Shown here piece after piece: positions 1 to 8,609 of a DNA stretch of 64,000 nt. Location: contig JABTUK010000003.1 in NCBI GenBank assembly GCA_015075405.1, forward strand, positions 248,001 through 312,000. The letters are read 5' to 3'. Below the pieces are notes generated by a model, which was not told the DNA's origin, ran no database searches, and saw nothing but the letters and a program-made list of their open reading frames with translations. This DNA comes from Anaerolineales bacterium (GTDB taxonomy: Bacteria; Chloroflexota; Anaerolineae; 4572-78; J111). The position numbers and the translations under genes are program-made. Each line of letters starts with the position of its first letter. Position 1 is the first letter of the stretch.

Positions 1-1
1 C

Positions 2-100
2 AGAGGCACGGGGCAGGTTATGAAGCAGCTCATGGCCGAGCTTAAAGGCCAGGCTGATGGCAGCGTGATTAATCAGGTGGTCCGCCGCTTGTTAGCCTGA
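2..100 (+). CDS. yqeY: YqeY / GatB-C-terminal-like protein (3' end only)
   Basis: Only the last 32 codons are present; the gene enters from outside the window and stops with TGA at 98-100. The tail reads RGTGQVMKQLMAELKGQADG followed by a short helix ending in RRLLA. This matches the conserved end of the GatB/YqeY domain, where a G-x-VMK and a K-G-xADG motif form the last helices of the tail domain related to the tRNA-binding end of GatB. The cellular role of free-standing YqeY is not settled. It sits 19 bases before a PgpH-like gene, a neighbourhood I recall as common in Chloroflexota. The identification rests on these few residues plus context. Confidence 0.75.
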   Translation, partial: RGTGQVMKQLMAELKGQADGSVINQVVRRLLA

Positions 101-119
101 GCTATCCAGCGAGAATTGT

Positions 120-2345
120 ATGCTACAACGAACCGGAGAAATCAGGAGCGGCGGGGTGCGTTTAACCTCTATCCGCCAGACTATGCGGGCGGTTTTGATT
201 GCCCTCATTTTTGCCAGCGCCGGCAGCCTGATCCTGATTTACCAATTTGTGCCAACCGAGGTGGTCAAGCTGGAATTGGGCGATGTAGTGCCCAAAGATA
301 TTATCGCGCCGCGCCAGGTTGTCTATACTAGCACCATTGAGACCGAGGCCGCCCGTGACCGCGCCCGTAATTTGGTTTCAACCATCTATAGCCCCCCTGA
401 CCCCAAAGTAGCCCGCCAGCAAGTAGAGAAACTGCGTAAAATATTTGATTTTTTGGACTCCGTGCGGGCCGACGCCTATGGTTCGCTGGCCGAGAAATCG
501 GAATGGATTGCCGCCATTCCCGATGTGAACCTCTCCGACCTGGTGGTGGACCAAATCCTGATTATGAATGACACGGATTGGGCCGAAACGCGCCAGGAAG
601 CCCTGGCCGTGCTCGACGAGGCCATGCGGGCTGAAATTCGAGAAACCCAGGTTGCCTCGACCCGCCGTCAACTGCCCACCAAAGTAGCTTTGGATACCTC
701 GGATAACCAGTCAAGCGTCATTGTGGCGTTGACCGAAGATTTGATTTTGCCCAACACCTTCCCCGATGAAGCCCGGACTGAAGCCGAGCGCCAGGCCGCC
801 GCCAATAGCATCCCGGCGGTGCAGGCGACGATTGAGCAAAATGAGCTGGTTATTTCGGCTGGCCGCATTGTTGGCCCCAAAGATTTGGAACGGCTGCAAG
901 CCCTCAATGCCACCCAGCCGGAGTTTAGCTGGATTGAGAATTTTGCTACGCCCGCGGTTCTTGTTTTGCTCACCACCATCGTGATTAGCTTTTACCTGGC
1001 CCGCTACGCCCCGCGTATTTTGGCCGATGACCGGCGGCTCATGTTGCTGGCGTTTCTACTGCTGGCTTTTATTGCCATCGCCAAACTGATGATCCCGGAC
1101 CGTGGCTATATTGCTTACTTCTACCCTATTGCAGCCTTGACGATGATGGTTGTGGTGCTAATTAATACTCAGGTTGTCTTTATTTTAACCACAGTGTTGG
1201 CTCTTTTGGCCGGTTATATTGCCACTGATGTGCCGGCGGCTATTGTGATTTATTTGATCCTGAGTGGCTGGACAGGGGCCTTGGCCATTGGTAAAGATCA
1301 GCGGGTCAATGCGCTGTTGGCGGCAGGGGTTTATGTGGGCATTATCAATGTGGGTGTTATCTTTGCGCTGAACATGTCCCGCTCACCTGACTTCATCAAT
1401 CTGGGCATCTTGCTGCTGGTGGGTTTGCTCAACGGCATCTTTTCGGCGGGTCTGGCCGCCGTTGGTTTGTCGGTCATTGGCAATCTGGTCGGCATTACCA
1501 CTTCAATCCAGCTTTTAGACCTGGGCCGCCCGACCCATCCCTTGCTGCGCCAATTATTGCTCAAAGCGCCGGGGACCTACCACCACAGTCTGATGGTCAG
1601 CAACCTGGGGGAACAGGCCGCAGAACGAATTGGAGCCAATGCTTTGCTGGTGCGGGTGATGGCCTACTATCACGATGTGGGCAAAATGCAGCGGCCTTAT
1701 TTCTTTATCGAAAACCAACCGGGGGGCATTAACGTCCACGAAAAACTTGACCCCCAAATTAGCGCCCAAATTATCATCAGTCACGTTAAAGATGGCCTGG
1801 ATTTAGCTCAAAAATACCGGCTGCCCCGCGCCATCAAAGACGGCATTGGGCAGCATCATGGCACTAGCCTGGTCAAATATTTCTATTATCAGGCCGTTGA
1901 GGTTGCCAAAGAAAAGGATTTACAGGTAGACCCACTTGACTTTTTATATCCAGGGCCAAAGCCCCAAACCAAAGAGAATGGTATTTTAATGCTGGCCGAT
2001 GTCTCGGAGTCGACCGTGCGGGCTTTGAAGCCGAGTTCGGCTGAAGAGATTGACGAAATTGTGCAAAAAGTTATTGGCGACAAACTGACCACCGGCCAAC
2101 TTGATGATTGTGAGCTAACCGTCGCCGATTTATATCATATTCGCAGCGCTTTTGTAGATATCCTGCAAGGTGTTCACCACCCCCGCATCAAATACCCGGA
2201 GCAGGTCAAACTCGAAGGCCAGGCCGCAGCGGACCAGGCAGGCAAGGAAAGTCCGCCGGCAGAGGCATCAACTCCAGCCCGACCCCAGCCCGGTTTCTCC
2301 CTTGACCCTTCGCCTCGCCCGGCCACCCTGATTCGCCGAGAGTAG
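120..2345 (+). CDS. pgpH: 7TM-HDED / HD-domain c-di-AMP phosphodiesterase, PgpH-like
   Basis: A 741-residue membrane protein that should hydrolyse the second messenger cyclic di-AMP. One N-terminal membrane segment (about residues 22-40) precedes a long extracytoplasmic 7TMR-HDED domain (to about 270). A cluster of hydrophobic segments follows (about 280-480), then a cytoplasmic HD domain. In the HD domain the metal-binding residues are visible: the HH pair of GTYHHSLMVSNL near 487, YYHDVGK near 517, and a later GQHHGTSLV. The proline-rich tail after about 715 looks disordered. ATG at 120 is chosen because it follows the yqeY stop closely. The ybeY gene starts 8 bases downstream, so the three genes are probably one operon. 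Length and order fit the PgpH family; substrate specificity is inferred from the family. Confidence 0.9.
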   Translation: MLQRTGEIRSGGVRLTSIRQTMRAVLIALIFASAGSLILIYQFVPTEVVKLELGDVVPKDIIAPRQVVYTSTIETEAARDRARNLVSTIYSPPDPKVARQQVEKLRKIFDFLDSVRADAYGSLAEKSEWIAAIPDVNLSDLVVDQILIMNDTDWAETRQEALAVLDEAMRAEIRETQVASTRRQLPTKVALDTSDNQSSVIVALTEDLILPNTFPDEARTEAERQAAANSIPAVQATIEQNELVISAGRIVGPKDLERLQALNATQPEFSWIENFATPAVLVLLTTIVISFYLARYAPRILADDRRLMLLAFLLLAFIAIAKLMIPDRGYIAYFYPIAALTMMVVVLINTQVVFILTTVLALLAGYIATDVPAAIVIYLILSGWTGALAIGKDQRVNALLAAGVYVGIINVGVIFALNMSRSPDFINLGILLLVGLLNGIFSAGLAAVGLSVIGNLVGITTSIQLLDLGRPTHPLLRQLLLKAPGTYHHSLMVSNLGEQAAERIGANALLVRVMAYYHDVGKMQRPYFFIENQPGGINVHEKLDPQISAQIIISHVKDGLDLAQKYRLPRAIKDGIGQHHGTSLVKYFYYQAVEVAKEKDLQVDPLDFLYPGPKPQTKENGILMLADVSESTVRALKPSSAEEIDEIVQKVIGDKLTTGQLDDCELTVADLYHIRSAFVDILQGVHHPRIKYPEQVKLEGQAAADQAGKESPPAEASTPARPQPGFSLDPSPRPATLIRRE

Positions 2346-2352
2346 GCTGCCG

Positions 2353-2838
2353 ATGGACATCTTCTTTCAAATAGACGAACCTTTTCAAGCCCTGGTCGAG
2401 CCTGAACCTCTTGAAAAAGCGGTTCAATTGACCCTCCGTTTTCTTGGCAATAGCTATGCCTCAAGCATCAACTCGGTGACGATAGTGATTACCGATAGCG
2501 ACACGGTGCAGCAGATCAACGCCCAATACCGGGGAATTGACGCGCCGACCGATGTTCTATCCTTTGAAAATACCCCCGACCCTGACTTTCCCGAATTGGA
2601 TGAAACAGAGGCGGGACATTTGGGTGATATTATCATTGCTTACCCCGTAGCCGCAGCTCAGGCTGCGGCTGCCGGTCACACCGCGCAGAACGAAGTGATT
2701 TTACTGGCCGTGCATGGCTTACTGCACTTACTTGGCTTTGACCACGATACTCCCGAAAATAAAGAAAAAATGTGGCAAACCCAACGCCAGATTATGGTTG
2801 AGCTTGGGTTGGGGCACGTCCAGCCGACAGAAAGTTGA
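2353..2838 (+). CDS. ybeY: Endoribonuclease YbeY (16S rRNA maturation)
   Basis: A 161-residue cytoplasmic metalloendoribonuclease used in 16S rRNA 3' processing and ribosome quality control. The signature zinc site is clear: AVHGLLHLLGFDHD, with three histidines in the H-x3-H-x5-H pattern, around residues 122-132. The upstream conserved motif on the way to the active site, APTDVLSFE, lies near residue 62. Length fits the family. It starts 8 bases after the pgpH-like gene and is followed 9 bases later by the lipid kinase gene. pgpH, ybeY and dgkA next to each other is a widespread arrangement, for example in Firmicutes. Confidence 0.95.
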   Translation: MDIFFQIDEPFQALVEPEPLEKAVQLTLRFLGNSYASSINSVTIVITDSDTVQQINAQYRGIDAPTDVLSFENTPDPDFPELDETEAGHLGDIIIAYPVAAAQAAAAGHTAQNEVILLAVHGLLHLLGFDHDTPENKEKMWQTQRQIMVELGLGHVQPTES

Positions 2839-2847
2839 AGGTTAACG

Positions 2848-3231
2848 ATGATGGTTCGCAAAATAAATCGTCTTGAAAGTTTTCAATGCGCCTTTGCCGG
2901 AATTTGGTACACCCTCCGTACCCAGCGTAACGCCCAGATTCACCTTGCCATTGCCGCCGTCATTGTTATCCTGGGGCTCATGCTCAACCTAAATTTGCGA
3001 GATTGGGCCGTTTTGGCTCTGACCACCGGCTTTGTCCTGGCCGCCGAAATGCTTAATACCGTCGCGGAAGCGGCCATGGATTACGCCACCAACGATTTTC
3101 ACCCCCAGGTAAAAGTGGTCAAAGATGTGGCCGCGGGGGCGGTTTTAACGGCAGCGATTACCGCTGTGATTGTGGGCCTGCTTATTTTGGGGCCGCCTTT
3201 ACTAAAATGGGTGACTGTTTTGACAGCGTAA
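2848..3231 (+). CDS. dgkA: Diacylglycerol / undecaprenol kinase, DgkA family
   Basis: A 127-residue integral membrane kinase. Family members phosphorylate diacylglycerol (Proteobacteria) or undecaprenol (Gram-positives), which recycles the lipid carrier for cell-wall synthesis. Three hydrophobic stretches are visible, at about residues 30-50, 53-70 and 98-120. The family's catalytic segment occurs between the second and third as AAEMLNTVAEAAMDYAT, with E-x-xNTxxE as the hallmark, followed by K-DVAAGAV. Two ATGs occur in tandem at the start (2848 and 2851) and either could be used. It is the last gene of the apparent yqeY-pgpH-ybeY-dgkA operon. The context with ybeY favours the undecaprenol kinase role; this is an inference. 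Confidence 0.92.
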   Translation: MMVRKINRLESFQCAFAGIWYTLRTQRNAQIHLAIAAVIVILGLMLNLNLRDWAVLALTTGFVLAAEMLNTVAEAAMDYATNDFHPQVKVVKDVAAGAVLTAAITAVIVGLLILGPPLLKWVTVLTA

Positions 3232-3255
3232 ACTGCCCGAAATTTGTGAGGTAAC

Positions 3256-3283
3256 TTGCTAAAAAAACGAGACTCGCTATAAT
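3256..3283 (+). promoter_or_regulatory. Sigma-70-type promoter of tRNA-Lys
   Basis: A -35 box TTGCTA (3256-3261), a 16-base spacer and a perfect -10 box TATAAT (3278-3283). The expected transcription start lies about 7 bases on, at or just before the tRNA 5' end at 3291. Confidence 0.7.
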
Positions 3284-3290
3284 TCTGCGT

Positions 3291-3363
3291 GGGCCTCTAG
3301 CTCAACTGGCAGAGCAACTGACTCTTAATCAGTGGGTTCCGAGTTCGAGTCTCGGGAGGCTCA
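3291..3363 (+). tRNA. tRNA-Lys (anticodon CUU)
   Basis: A 73-nucleotide cloverleaf. The acceptor arm GGGCCTC pairs with GAGGCTC with one G-U at position 2. The D-loop reads AGCTCAACTGGCAGAGC. The anticodon stem ACTGA/TCAGT encloses loop CTCTTAA, with anticodon CTT at 3324-3326. The T-arm is CCGAG/CTCGG with loop TTCGAGT. The discriminator base is A and the terminal CCA is not encoded. Confidence 0.96.
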
Positions 3364-3463
3364 TGTGAACCGGCCAAAACATAAAAATCAACTTTTGTGA
3401 GATTGATAAGCATCAGTTCCGACCTAACAACCAGGGTCGGGATGTAGTGTGGAGGCTAACTGG

Positions 3464-3496
3464 AACCGTCGGTATGTTTACCGGCGGTTTTTTATT
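3464..3496 (+). terminator. Rho-independent terminator after tRNA-Lys
   Basis: An 11-bp stem (AACCGTCGGTA / TACCGGCGGTT) with a TGTT loop and a six-T run. It closes the tRNA-Lys transcription unit. Its placement just before the end of the opposing GNAT gene means it could also stop that transcript from the other side. Confidence 0.75.
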
Positions 3497-3520
3497 TTCT
3501 AACCCGATGGAGGCGCGTTT

Positions 3521-4429
3521 CTACAAAAAGAAGGGGGGGCTGGTGAAAATGTAATGCTCAAACCGGCCAAAAGAGACATCGCTCATCAACACAGCCATGA
3601 AAGCGTCCATCTGAAAATTGCGGGCCAGCAGATATTCTACGGCGGAACGATTAACCATAGGCACTTCCAGGCCAAAGTGGGCACGTCCCGCTGTGGCGGC
3701 CTGGTTTTCGGTGTGGGCCAAAACGGCTGGAAAATCATGGGGGTGTAACAACGCAAACGGCCCGCTTCTGAGGCCGGCGTAACCGTAGCCAACCGGCTGG
3801 CCGCCTCGATAATAGAGAAAACCCTGCCGGTCGGTTAGCAGCCAGGTGTGATCGGCATCGCGGCGGTGACCGAGCAGAGATTGATCCAATGCAGCCAGGA
3901 TTTCCAGGCGTTCAGGCGAAACGGTTATCGGTTCAATAGTCAGGTCGGTGGGGACGGTCGTAATTTCGGGGGCGCGGCCAAAATAGTACACCGGGAAACG
4001 GGGATAGACGCCGGCTTTGAGATAACGAGCCTGGGCGCGCAGGTCAAACGAAGCGACGATAATTCGCCGTTTGGCCCCATCAGGGGGGAAAGCGCGAGTC
4101 AGCAGTTCCCGACCCACCCCGACGGCCTGTTCGCCGGGCCGAACAAAAAATTCGGTCAACTCCAGAACATCATCGCGCCTGATGGAACGGGCAAAACCCA
4201 CAATCTGACCGGCCCGTTCGGCCACCCAAAAGTGAGCGGCAGTCCGGGCCAGGTGTTCGTACATTGAGCGGCGCTCTTGCCACATTTGCTCCAGGGCGGC
4301 TGGGTCTTGCCAACTGGTTGGCCCGGCTGAGCCAAATCGCTGGATGAGATCAGCCAGGGCCTCCTCGAAAACAATAAAAATGGGGTAGGAATCAGCCACA
4401 GTCCCGGAGCGAAAGTTGATTGCGTTCAT
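3521..4429 (-). CDS. GNAT-family N-acetyltransferase
   Basis: About 302 residues from the chosen ATG at 4429, where the sequence MNAINFRSGTVADSYPIF begins the fold directly; a longer reading to 4477 adds residues with no homology signal. The N-terminal half is a GNAT domain. ERAGQIVGFARSIRRDDVLELTEFFV forms beta strands 3-4, and PGEQAVGVGRELLTRAF near residue 100 is the acetyl-CoA-binding V-x-R/Q-x-x-G loop. The second half (about 150-300) has a weaker GNAT-like shape, so this may be a tandem-GNAT protein. The substrate cannot be read from sequence. It is convergent with the tRNA-Lys unit and is followed on its 5' side by a palindromic repeat. Confidence 0.75.
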   Translation of the reverse strand: MNAINFRSGTVADSYPIFIVFEEALADLIQRFGSAGPTSWQDPAALEQMWQERRSMYEHLARTAAHFWVAERAGQIVGFARSIRRDDVLELTEFFVRPGEQAVGVGRELLTRAFPPDGAKRRIIVASFDLRAQARYLKAGVYPRFPVYYFGRAPEITTVPTDLTIEPITVSPERLEILAALDQSLLGHRRDADHTWLLTDRQGFLYYRGGQPVGYGYAGLRSGPFALLHPHDFPAVLAHTENQAATAGRAHFGLEVPMVNRSAVEYLLARNFQMDAFMAVLMSDVSFGRFEHYIFTSPPFFL

Positions 4430-4474
4430 TGCAGAGCGTTTTGTTATTATAGAATTTTGGTTACCATTCAGCCC

Positions 4475-4568
4475 CATGTCATTTCGAGACCGAAGGTCGA
4501 GAAATCCCTATGGAACAACACGTAAAAGTAAGGTGTCGGGGATTTCTCTCTGCGGTCGAAATGACATG
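4475..4568. repeat. 94-bp inverted repeat, GTCATTTCGA family, copy 1
   Basis: The ends are perfect inverted repeats: CATGTCATTTCGA at 4475-4487 and TCGAAATGACATG at 4556-4568. The interior also folds (GAGAAATCCC against GGGGATTTCTC). Related copies lie at 32280-32363 and 51191-51298. It lies between two minus-strand genes. Confidence 0.8.
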
Positions 4569-4626
4569 GTTGAGCAGTTACCTTTTGCCCCCCTAATTTT
4601 AATGGGCTTGAGGCTTACCTCCAAAA

Positions 4627-5700
4627 TTAGCCTTTGCGATTGATGTAGTAGTGATTCTGAATGTCGTGGGCCAGTTCTTTCACTTCTACCTGGGTAAAGC
4701 CGGCATCGGTCAGCATCTCCAATGCTTTTTCCCGGCCCCACATCGCGCCTAACCCCTCGCCGTTGTAGGCCAGCGAGACGGTCATACAGTGCATAGTAGA
4801 GACAGTGTAGAGGAACGGCCCCATGGGATGGTCGAGATTGTTGTGAACGTGGCTCGACCCGGCAATATCCTGCATCAGATAGATGCCGTCCGTTTTCAAA
4901 GCGCGGTGGATATTGCGTAAGACAGCAGCAGGTTTGGCCTGGTCATGAATAGCATCAAAGGTGGTAATCAGGTCATACCGCTCCGTCTCGGCCAGGGTAG
5001 CCGCATCTTGCACGGCAAAGCGCAGGTTGGTTAAACCTTTCTGCCGGGCCTCAGCTCGAGCGGCGGCAATGCCGTTCTCCGAGAAATCATAGCCGGTAAA
5101 GCGGCTCTTGGGGAAGGTTTGGGCCATCAGTAGCAGGGCCAGACCACGCCCACAGCCCACATCAAGCACCTCAATCCCCTGTTCGAGCTTTTCAATTAAG
5201 CCGGGAACCAGCGGTAAAATGTGGTCCAGCAGCGCTGGCAGCACGGACTGGCCGCTGTCTTCGGCCATGACCTCTTGAAAGCGGGGGAAAGCTGCATAAG
5301 GCACGCCACCGCCATTACGAAATGAATCAACAATACCATCCTCAACCGAGCCGAGCAGCCCGATGTATTGGGTAAAGGCGGCGATATTATTGGGCGCAGC
5401 GGCGCGGGTCAGCGCGGCGGCATGCTCAGCGGGCAGGCGATAGGTGTTTGTTTCCGGGTCGTGTTCGATGATGCGCCCGACCACCATTGCCCCCAACCAC
5501 TCACGGACATATCGCTCGTGCAAATCGGCGCTGGCGGCAATCTGCTCGATGGTGGCCGGGGGCAGGGTTGCCATCGTATCAAACAGGCCGGTGCGGTGGC
5601 CAATGCTGGTCATCAGCGCCAGCGAGCCGTAGTTGAGCACATCCACCATTTTTTCGGTAAAAGCATCGGCAATTTGTTGATTAAAGCCATTGGTACTCAT
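4627..5700 (-). CDS. Class I SAM-dependent methyltransferase with winged-helix N-terminus
   Basis: A 357-residue cytoplasmic methyltransferase. The N-terminal part (about residues 1-95) looks like the winged-helix dimerisation domain of O-methyltransferase-like enzymes. The SAM domain begins with motif I VLDVGCGRGLALLLMAQ near residue 183, followed by an acidic ribose-binding residue in GYDFSENGI and motif II YDLITTFDAIHDQ near 250. HIERALKTDGIYL-type motif III follows. The overall layout resembles the Rv2258c-like family of transcriptional-regulator-like methyltransferases, whose substrate is unknown. Upstream lies a strong AGTTCCC-type hairpin at 5865-5910. Confidence 0.85.
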   Translation of the reverse strand: MSTNGFNQQIADAFTEKMVDVLNYGSLALMTSIGHRTGLFDTMATLPPATIEQIAASADLHERYVREWLGAMVVGRIIEHDPETNTYRLPAEHAAALTRAAAPNNIAAFTQYIGLLGSVEDGIVDSFRNGGGVPYAAFPRFQEVMAEDSGQSVLPALLDHILPLVPGLIEKLEQGIEVLDVGCGRGLALLLMAQTFPKSRFTGYDFSENGIAAARAEARQKGLTNLRFAVQDAATLAETERYDLITTFDAIHDQAKPAAVLRNIHRALKTDGIYLMQDIAGSSHVHNNLDHPMGPFLYTVSTMHCMTVSLAYNGEGLGAMWGREKALEMLTDAGFTQVEVKELAHDIQNHYYINRKG

Positions 5701-5864
5701 CAGGTTTACTCCTCAAAACTAAAAGTTTGTCTGTGACTTAATTGATAGGCTCATTATAAGCCATTCAACGATAACAGTGACCTGCCAAAATATAGGTTTG
5801 AGGGTTGGGTTTGGATAGCCCAGGGACGGTTGGGCTAAGTGATTGTCCAAAAATAAGTTCCCCC

Positions 5865-5910
5865 AAGTTCCTATGAGTTCCCAGGGAACTAAGGGAACTC
5901 ATAGGAACTC
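5865..5910. repeat. Heptamer-based hairpin (AGTTCCC units), probable terminator
   Basis: The arm AGTTCCTATGAGTTCCC (5866-5882) is exactly complementary to 5893-5909. The units repeat every 7 bases. It lies at the 3' end of the LuxR regulator gene, on the minus strand, and so can act as its terminator. Confidence 0.75.
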
Positions 5911-5934
5911 AAAACGGGAAGTAAAATTTGGACG

Positions 5935-8550
5935 TTAAGCCAACAAATCAAGTTCTCTGGCGCGGGCAATGGCCTGGGTCCGGCTGCTGACGTGGAGTTT
6001 GCTGTAAATCTGGCTGGTGTAAAATTTGGCCGTGCCCACTGAAATAATCAACTGTTCGGCAATTTGTTGGTTGGTCATGCCCTCGGCGATGAGGCGCAGC
6101 ACTTCGAGTTCGCGCGGAGTGAGTGGGTCCAGCAGGGCAGGGGTGCGGGGGGGCAGGGGAGTGGGGGAGAGAGTTTTCTCATCCGCCTCGCTGCGCTCTA
6201 TTGATAGCGGAGCAGCCAAGAGAGTCAAAATTTGTGAGGTAAGCGTAGCGAGATCAGCAGAAGCTCCCTGCTGGCTGACGGCAGTGGATTCATCTGGCGG
6301 CAGGTCGGCCTGGCACTGAGCCAGAAGTTGCTGCGCCCTGGCTTTGGTTTCAAAGTCACCGGCTGGGTGGGCCGCCACCAAAGCCAGCAGTTCGATGCGG
6401 CGTTCCGGCTGACCCGCCTGGCCGAGCATCTCGGCAATGCCGATCAGGATTGTTAAGGTCAACGGCCCAAACTGCATGGCGCTGGTAATTTGCAGCGCTT
6501 CCCGAAAATAGTGCTGCGCTGCGGGGTATTGGCCCAGTCCGCATGCGGCTGCCCCCAGGCCGTTGAGGGTGGTTGCCAGGCCACCCTGGTCGCCAATATC
6601 CCGATAGAGGGCCAGACTTTGCCGGTACAGTTTTTCTGCGTCCTGATAATTCTGTTGCAGCAGCGCCACTCGGCCCAGGTGATTGAGGGCCAGGGCAATC
6701 CCTTCGGGGTCGTTAAATTCTTGTTTGATTTGACGGCTGGCCTGGAAGTGTTGTTGGGCCTGGTCATAATCGCCCAGGGCTTGAGCCACTCGCCCCAAAT
6801 CACTGAGCGTGTAGCCCATGAACCAACGATTTTCCGTTTCCTGGCTTAAAGTATAGGCTTGTTCAGCATAGCGTTGAGCGGCTTCGTACTCACCTTGAGC
6901 CAGGGCCGCGTTGGTGAGCACGTACAAAGCAATTTGCAGGTTTTGCCGGTCTGCTTGAACTTCGTGCGCCTGGCGAGCCGTTTCGCCCAATTGGCTGGCC
7001 TGGGCATAGTCGCCCCAAATATGAGCCAGCAACCCCAAGCCCAACAGCGGATCGGTGCCAAAGCCGGGTGGGGGTGTGGCGGCCAAATTGGTATAAATTT
7101 GGCGGCTTCTGGCAAAAGCGGTCTGGGCTTGGTCCAGGCGGCCCAGTCGAATATGGGACCAGCCCAGGTAAACCAGGAGGTGGGCCAGAGTCAAGGAGAC
7201 TGGCTCGCTGGCCGGCTGCCTGTCCAGGGTCTGGCGGGCCTGTTCAAAAGCTAGTAGGCTTTCCAGGTAGCGGCCTTGAGCATCGAAATAGAACTGCAAG
7301 GGGTAAATGGATTTATAGAGCGACTCGACATTGGCCGTCTGCACCGCCCATTGCCAGGCGGCCCGAATATTTTCCAAATCGGCTGAAATCTCTTTAAGCG
7401 CCTCACGCTGGCCGCGTCCCTGGACATCTTCAGCCCGCTGCTGGAGAAAATCGGCATAATAGGCGCTGTGCCGCTCATAAGCCTGGCCAATGTCGGTGGG
7501 CGAGCGAGCCAGTTGCTCGGCGGCATACTGGCGCAGCAGCTCGTGGATTTGATAACGTCCCTCCGCTTCCCAGCTCAGCAAGGATTTGTCTACCAACGCC
7601 GACAGCATGGCCAGTGAGGCGCCGGCCACCCGCTCGGCCCCAACCCGGTCAAAGCCGCCCCGAAAAACGGACAAACGCCGGAACACGCCCTGCTCTTCTT
7701 CACTCAAAAGCTGCCAGGAATAGTCGAAAACAGCGCGGATACTGCGCTGCCGGTCGGGTACATTGCGTAATTGGGTGGTTAAGAAATCGAGGTTGCGCTG
7801 AATTTCGGTGGCAATCACCTGGCAGTTCAGGGTTTTTACCCACGAGGCGGCCAATTCCAGGGCCAGAGGTAGACCTTTAACCAGTTGGCAGATACGAACC
7901 ACCTCGTGGTACTCATCCTCCAACGAGAAGTCGCGGCGCACCCGCAGGGCGCGGTCTACAAATAACTGGATGGCGCTGTATGGTTTGGGGTCGTCTGCTT
8001 CCGGGGGGGAAGTTTGGGCCGGAGGCGGAAAAGAAAGCCCTTGCACCTGGTAAAGCCACTCTTCTTGCAGGTTCAGCACTTCCCGCGAGGTGATGAGCAG
8101 TTTGACCGAAGGGCAAATCTCCAGAATACTGGACAACAACCCCGTTCCATCTTGACCAATTAATTGTTCAAAATTGTCCAGCACCAATAATAATTGTTTG
8201 TCACTCAGATAAGTAAGTAGTTGCAACTCAGGTTCTTCGGAACCGCGCAGTGAAATATTGAGGGCATCCGCGATAGCCGTTGCCAGAAAGCTGACGGATT
8301 CTATGGGCTGGAGGTTAACCAGGCATGCGCCGGCAGCAAAGGTGGGCTTGGCTTCGACCGCGGCTTGAAGCGCCAGGCGAGTTTTGCCAATGCCGCCCGG
8401 CCCAACCAGGGTCAACAGCCGGCAGGCAGGGTCAGTCAGCAGGCCGACAATTTCGGCCACCTCTTCGGCCCGACCAATCAAAGCAGTCGGTTGCGCTGGC
8501 AGAGGCAAGGTATGTGTCCTGGCGGGCGATATTATTGATGATTGCAGCAT
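5935..8550 (-). CDS. ATPase-TPR-LuxR transcriptional regulator (MalT/AfsR-like)
   Basis: An 871-residue signal-transduction regulator. A P-loop ATPase of the STAND/NB-ARC type opens the protein: Walker A GPGGIGKTRLAL near residue 50, LLLVLDNFEQL Walker B near 125, and a RGGF-type sensor near 295. A long array of tetratricopeptide repeats follows from about 400 to 720. A short proline-rich linker, containing a low-complexity C-rich DNA tract on this strand, joins it to a C-terminal LuxR/GerE helix-turn-helix. That domain carries the signature LTPRELEVLRLIAEGMTNQQ at about 808-827 and the recognition helix SVGTAKFYTSQIYSKL. Such proteins are usually inactive until an inducer binds the TPR region. 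The target genes are unknown; DUF2270 and proB lie upstream on the same strand. Confidence 0.9.
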   Translation of the reverse strand: MLQSSIISPARTHTLPLPAQPTALIGRAEEVAEIVGLLTDPACRLLTLVGPGGIGKTRLALQAAVEAKPTFAAGACLVNLQPIESVSFLATAIADALNISLRGSEEPELQLLTYLSDKQLLLVLDNFEQLIGQDGTGLLSSILEICPSVKLLITSREVLNLQEEWLYQVQGLSFPPPAQTSPPEADDPKPYSAIQLFVDRALRVRRDFSLEDEYHEVVRICQLVKGLPLALELAASWVKTLNCQVIATEIQRNLDFLTTQLRNVPDRQRSIRAVFDYSWQLLSEEEQGVFRRLSVFRGGFDRVGAERVAGASLAMLSALVDKSLLSWEAEGRYQIHELLRQYAAEQLARSPTDIGQAYERHSAYYADFLQQRAEDVQGRGQREALKEISADLENIRAAWQWAVQTANVESLYKSIYPLQFYFDAQGRYLESLLAFEQARQTLDRQPASEPVSLTLAHLLVYLGWSHIRLGRLDQAQTAFARSRQIYTNLAATPPPGFGTDPLLGLGLLAHIWGDYAQASQLGETARQAHEVQADRQNLQIALYVLTNAALAQGEYEAAQRYAEQAYTLSQETENRWFMGYTLSDLGRVAQALGDYDQAQQHFQASRQIKQEFNDPEGIALALNHLGRVALLQQNYQDAEKLYRQSLALYRDIGDQGGLATTLNGLGAAACGLGQYPAAQHYFREALQITSAMQFGPLTLTILIGIAEMLGQAGQPERRIELLALVAAHPAGDFETKARAQQLLAQCQADLPPDESTAVSQQGASADLATLTSQILTLLAAPLSIERSEADEKTLSPTPLPPRTPALLDPLTPRELEVLRLIAEGMTNQQIAEQLIISVGTAKFYTSQIYSKLHVSSRTQAIARARELDLLA

Positions 8551-8609
8551 CGTTTGACCTGCTCGACTGTCGGCTGGTAAGTTCAGTCGCCGTAAATTAT
8601 AAACTCATC

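Noticed and set aside
3364..3500. T-box or riboswitch after tRNA-Lys
   Set aside because: No T-box consensus is present, the next gene lies convergent, and the stretch sits downstream of a tRNA rather than ahead of a gene.
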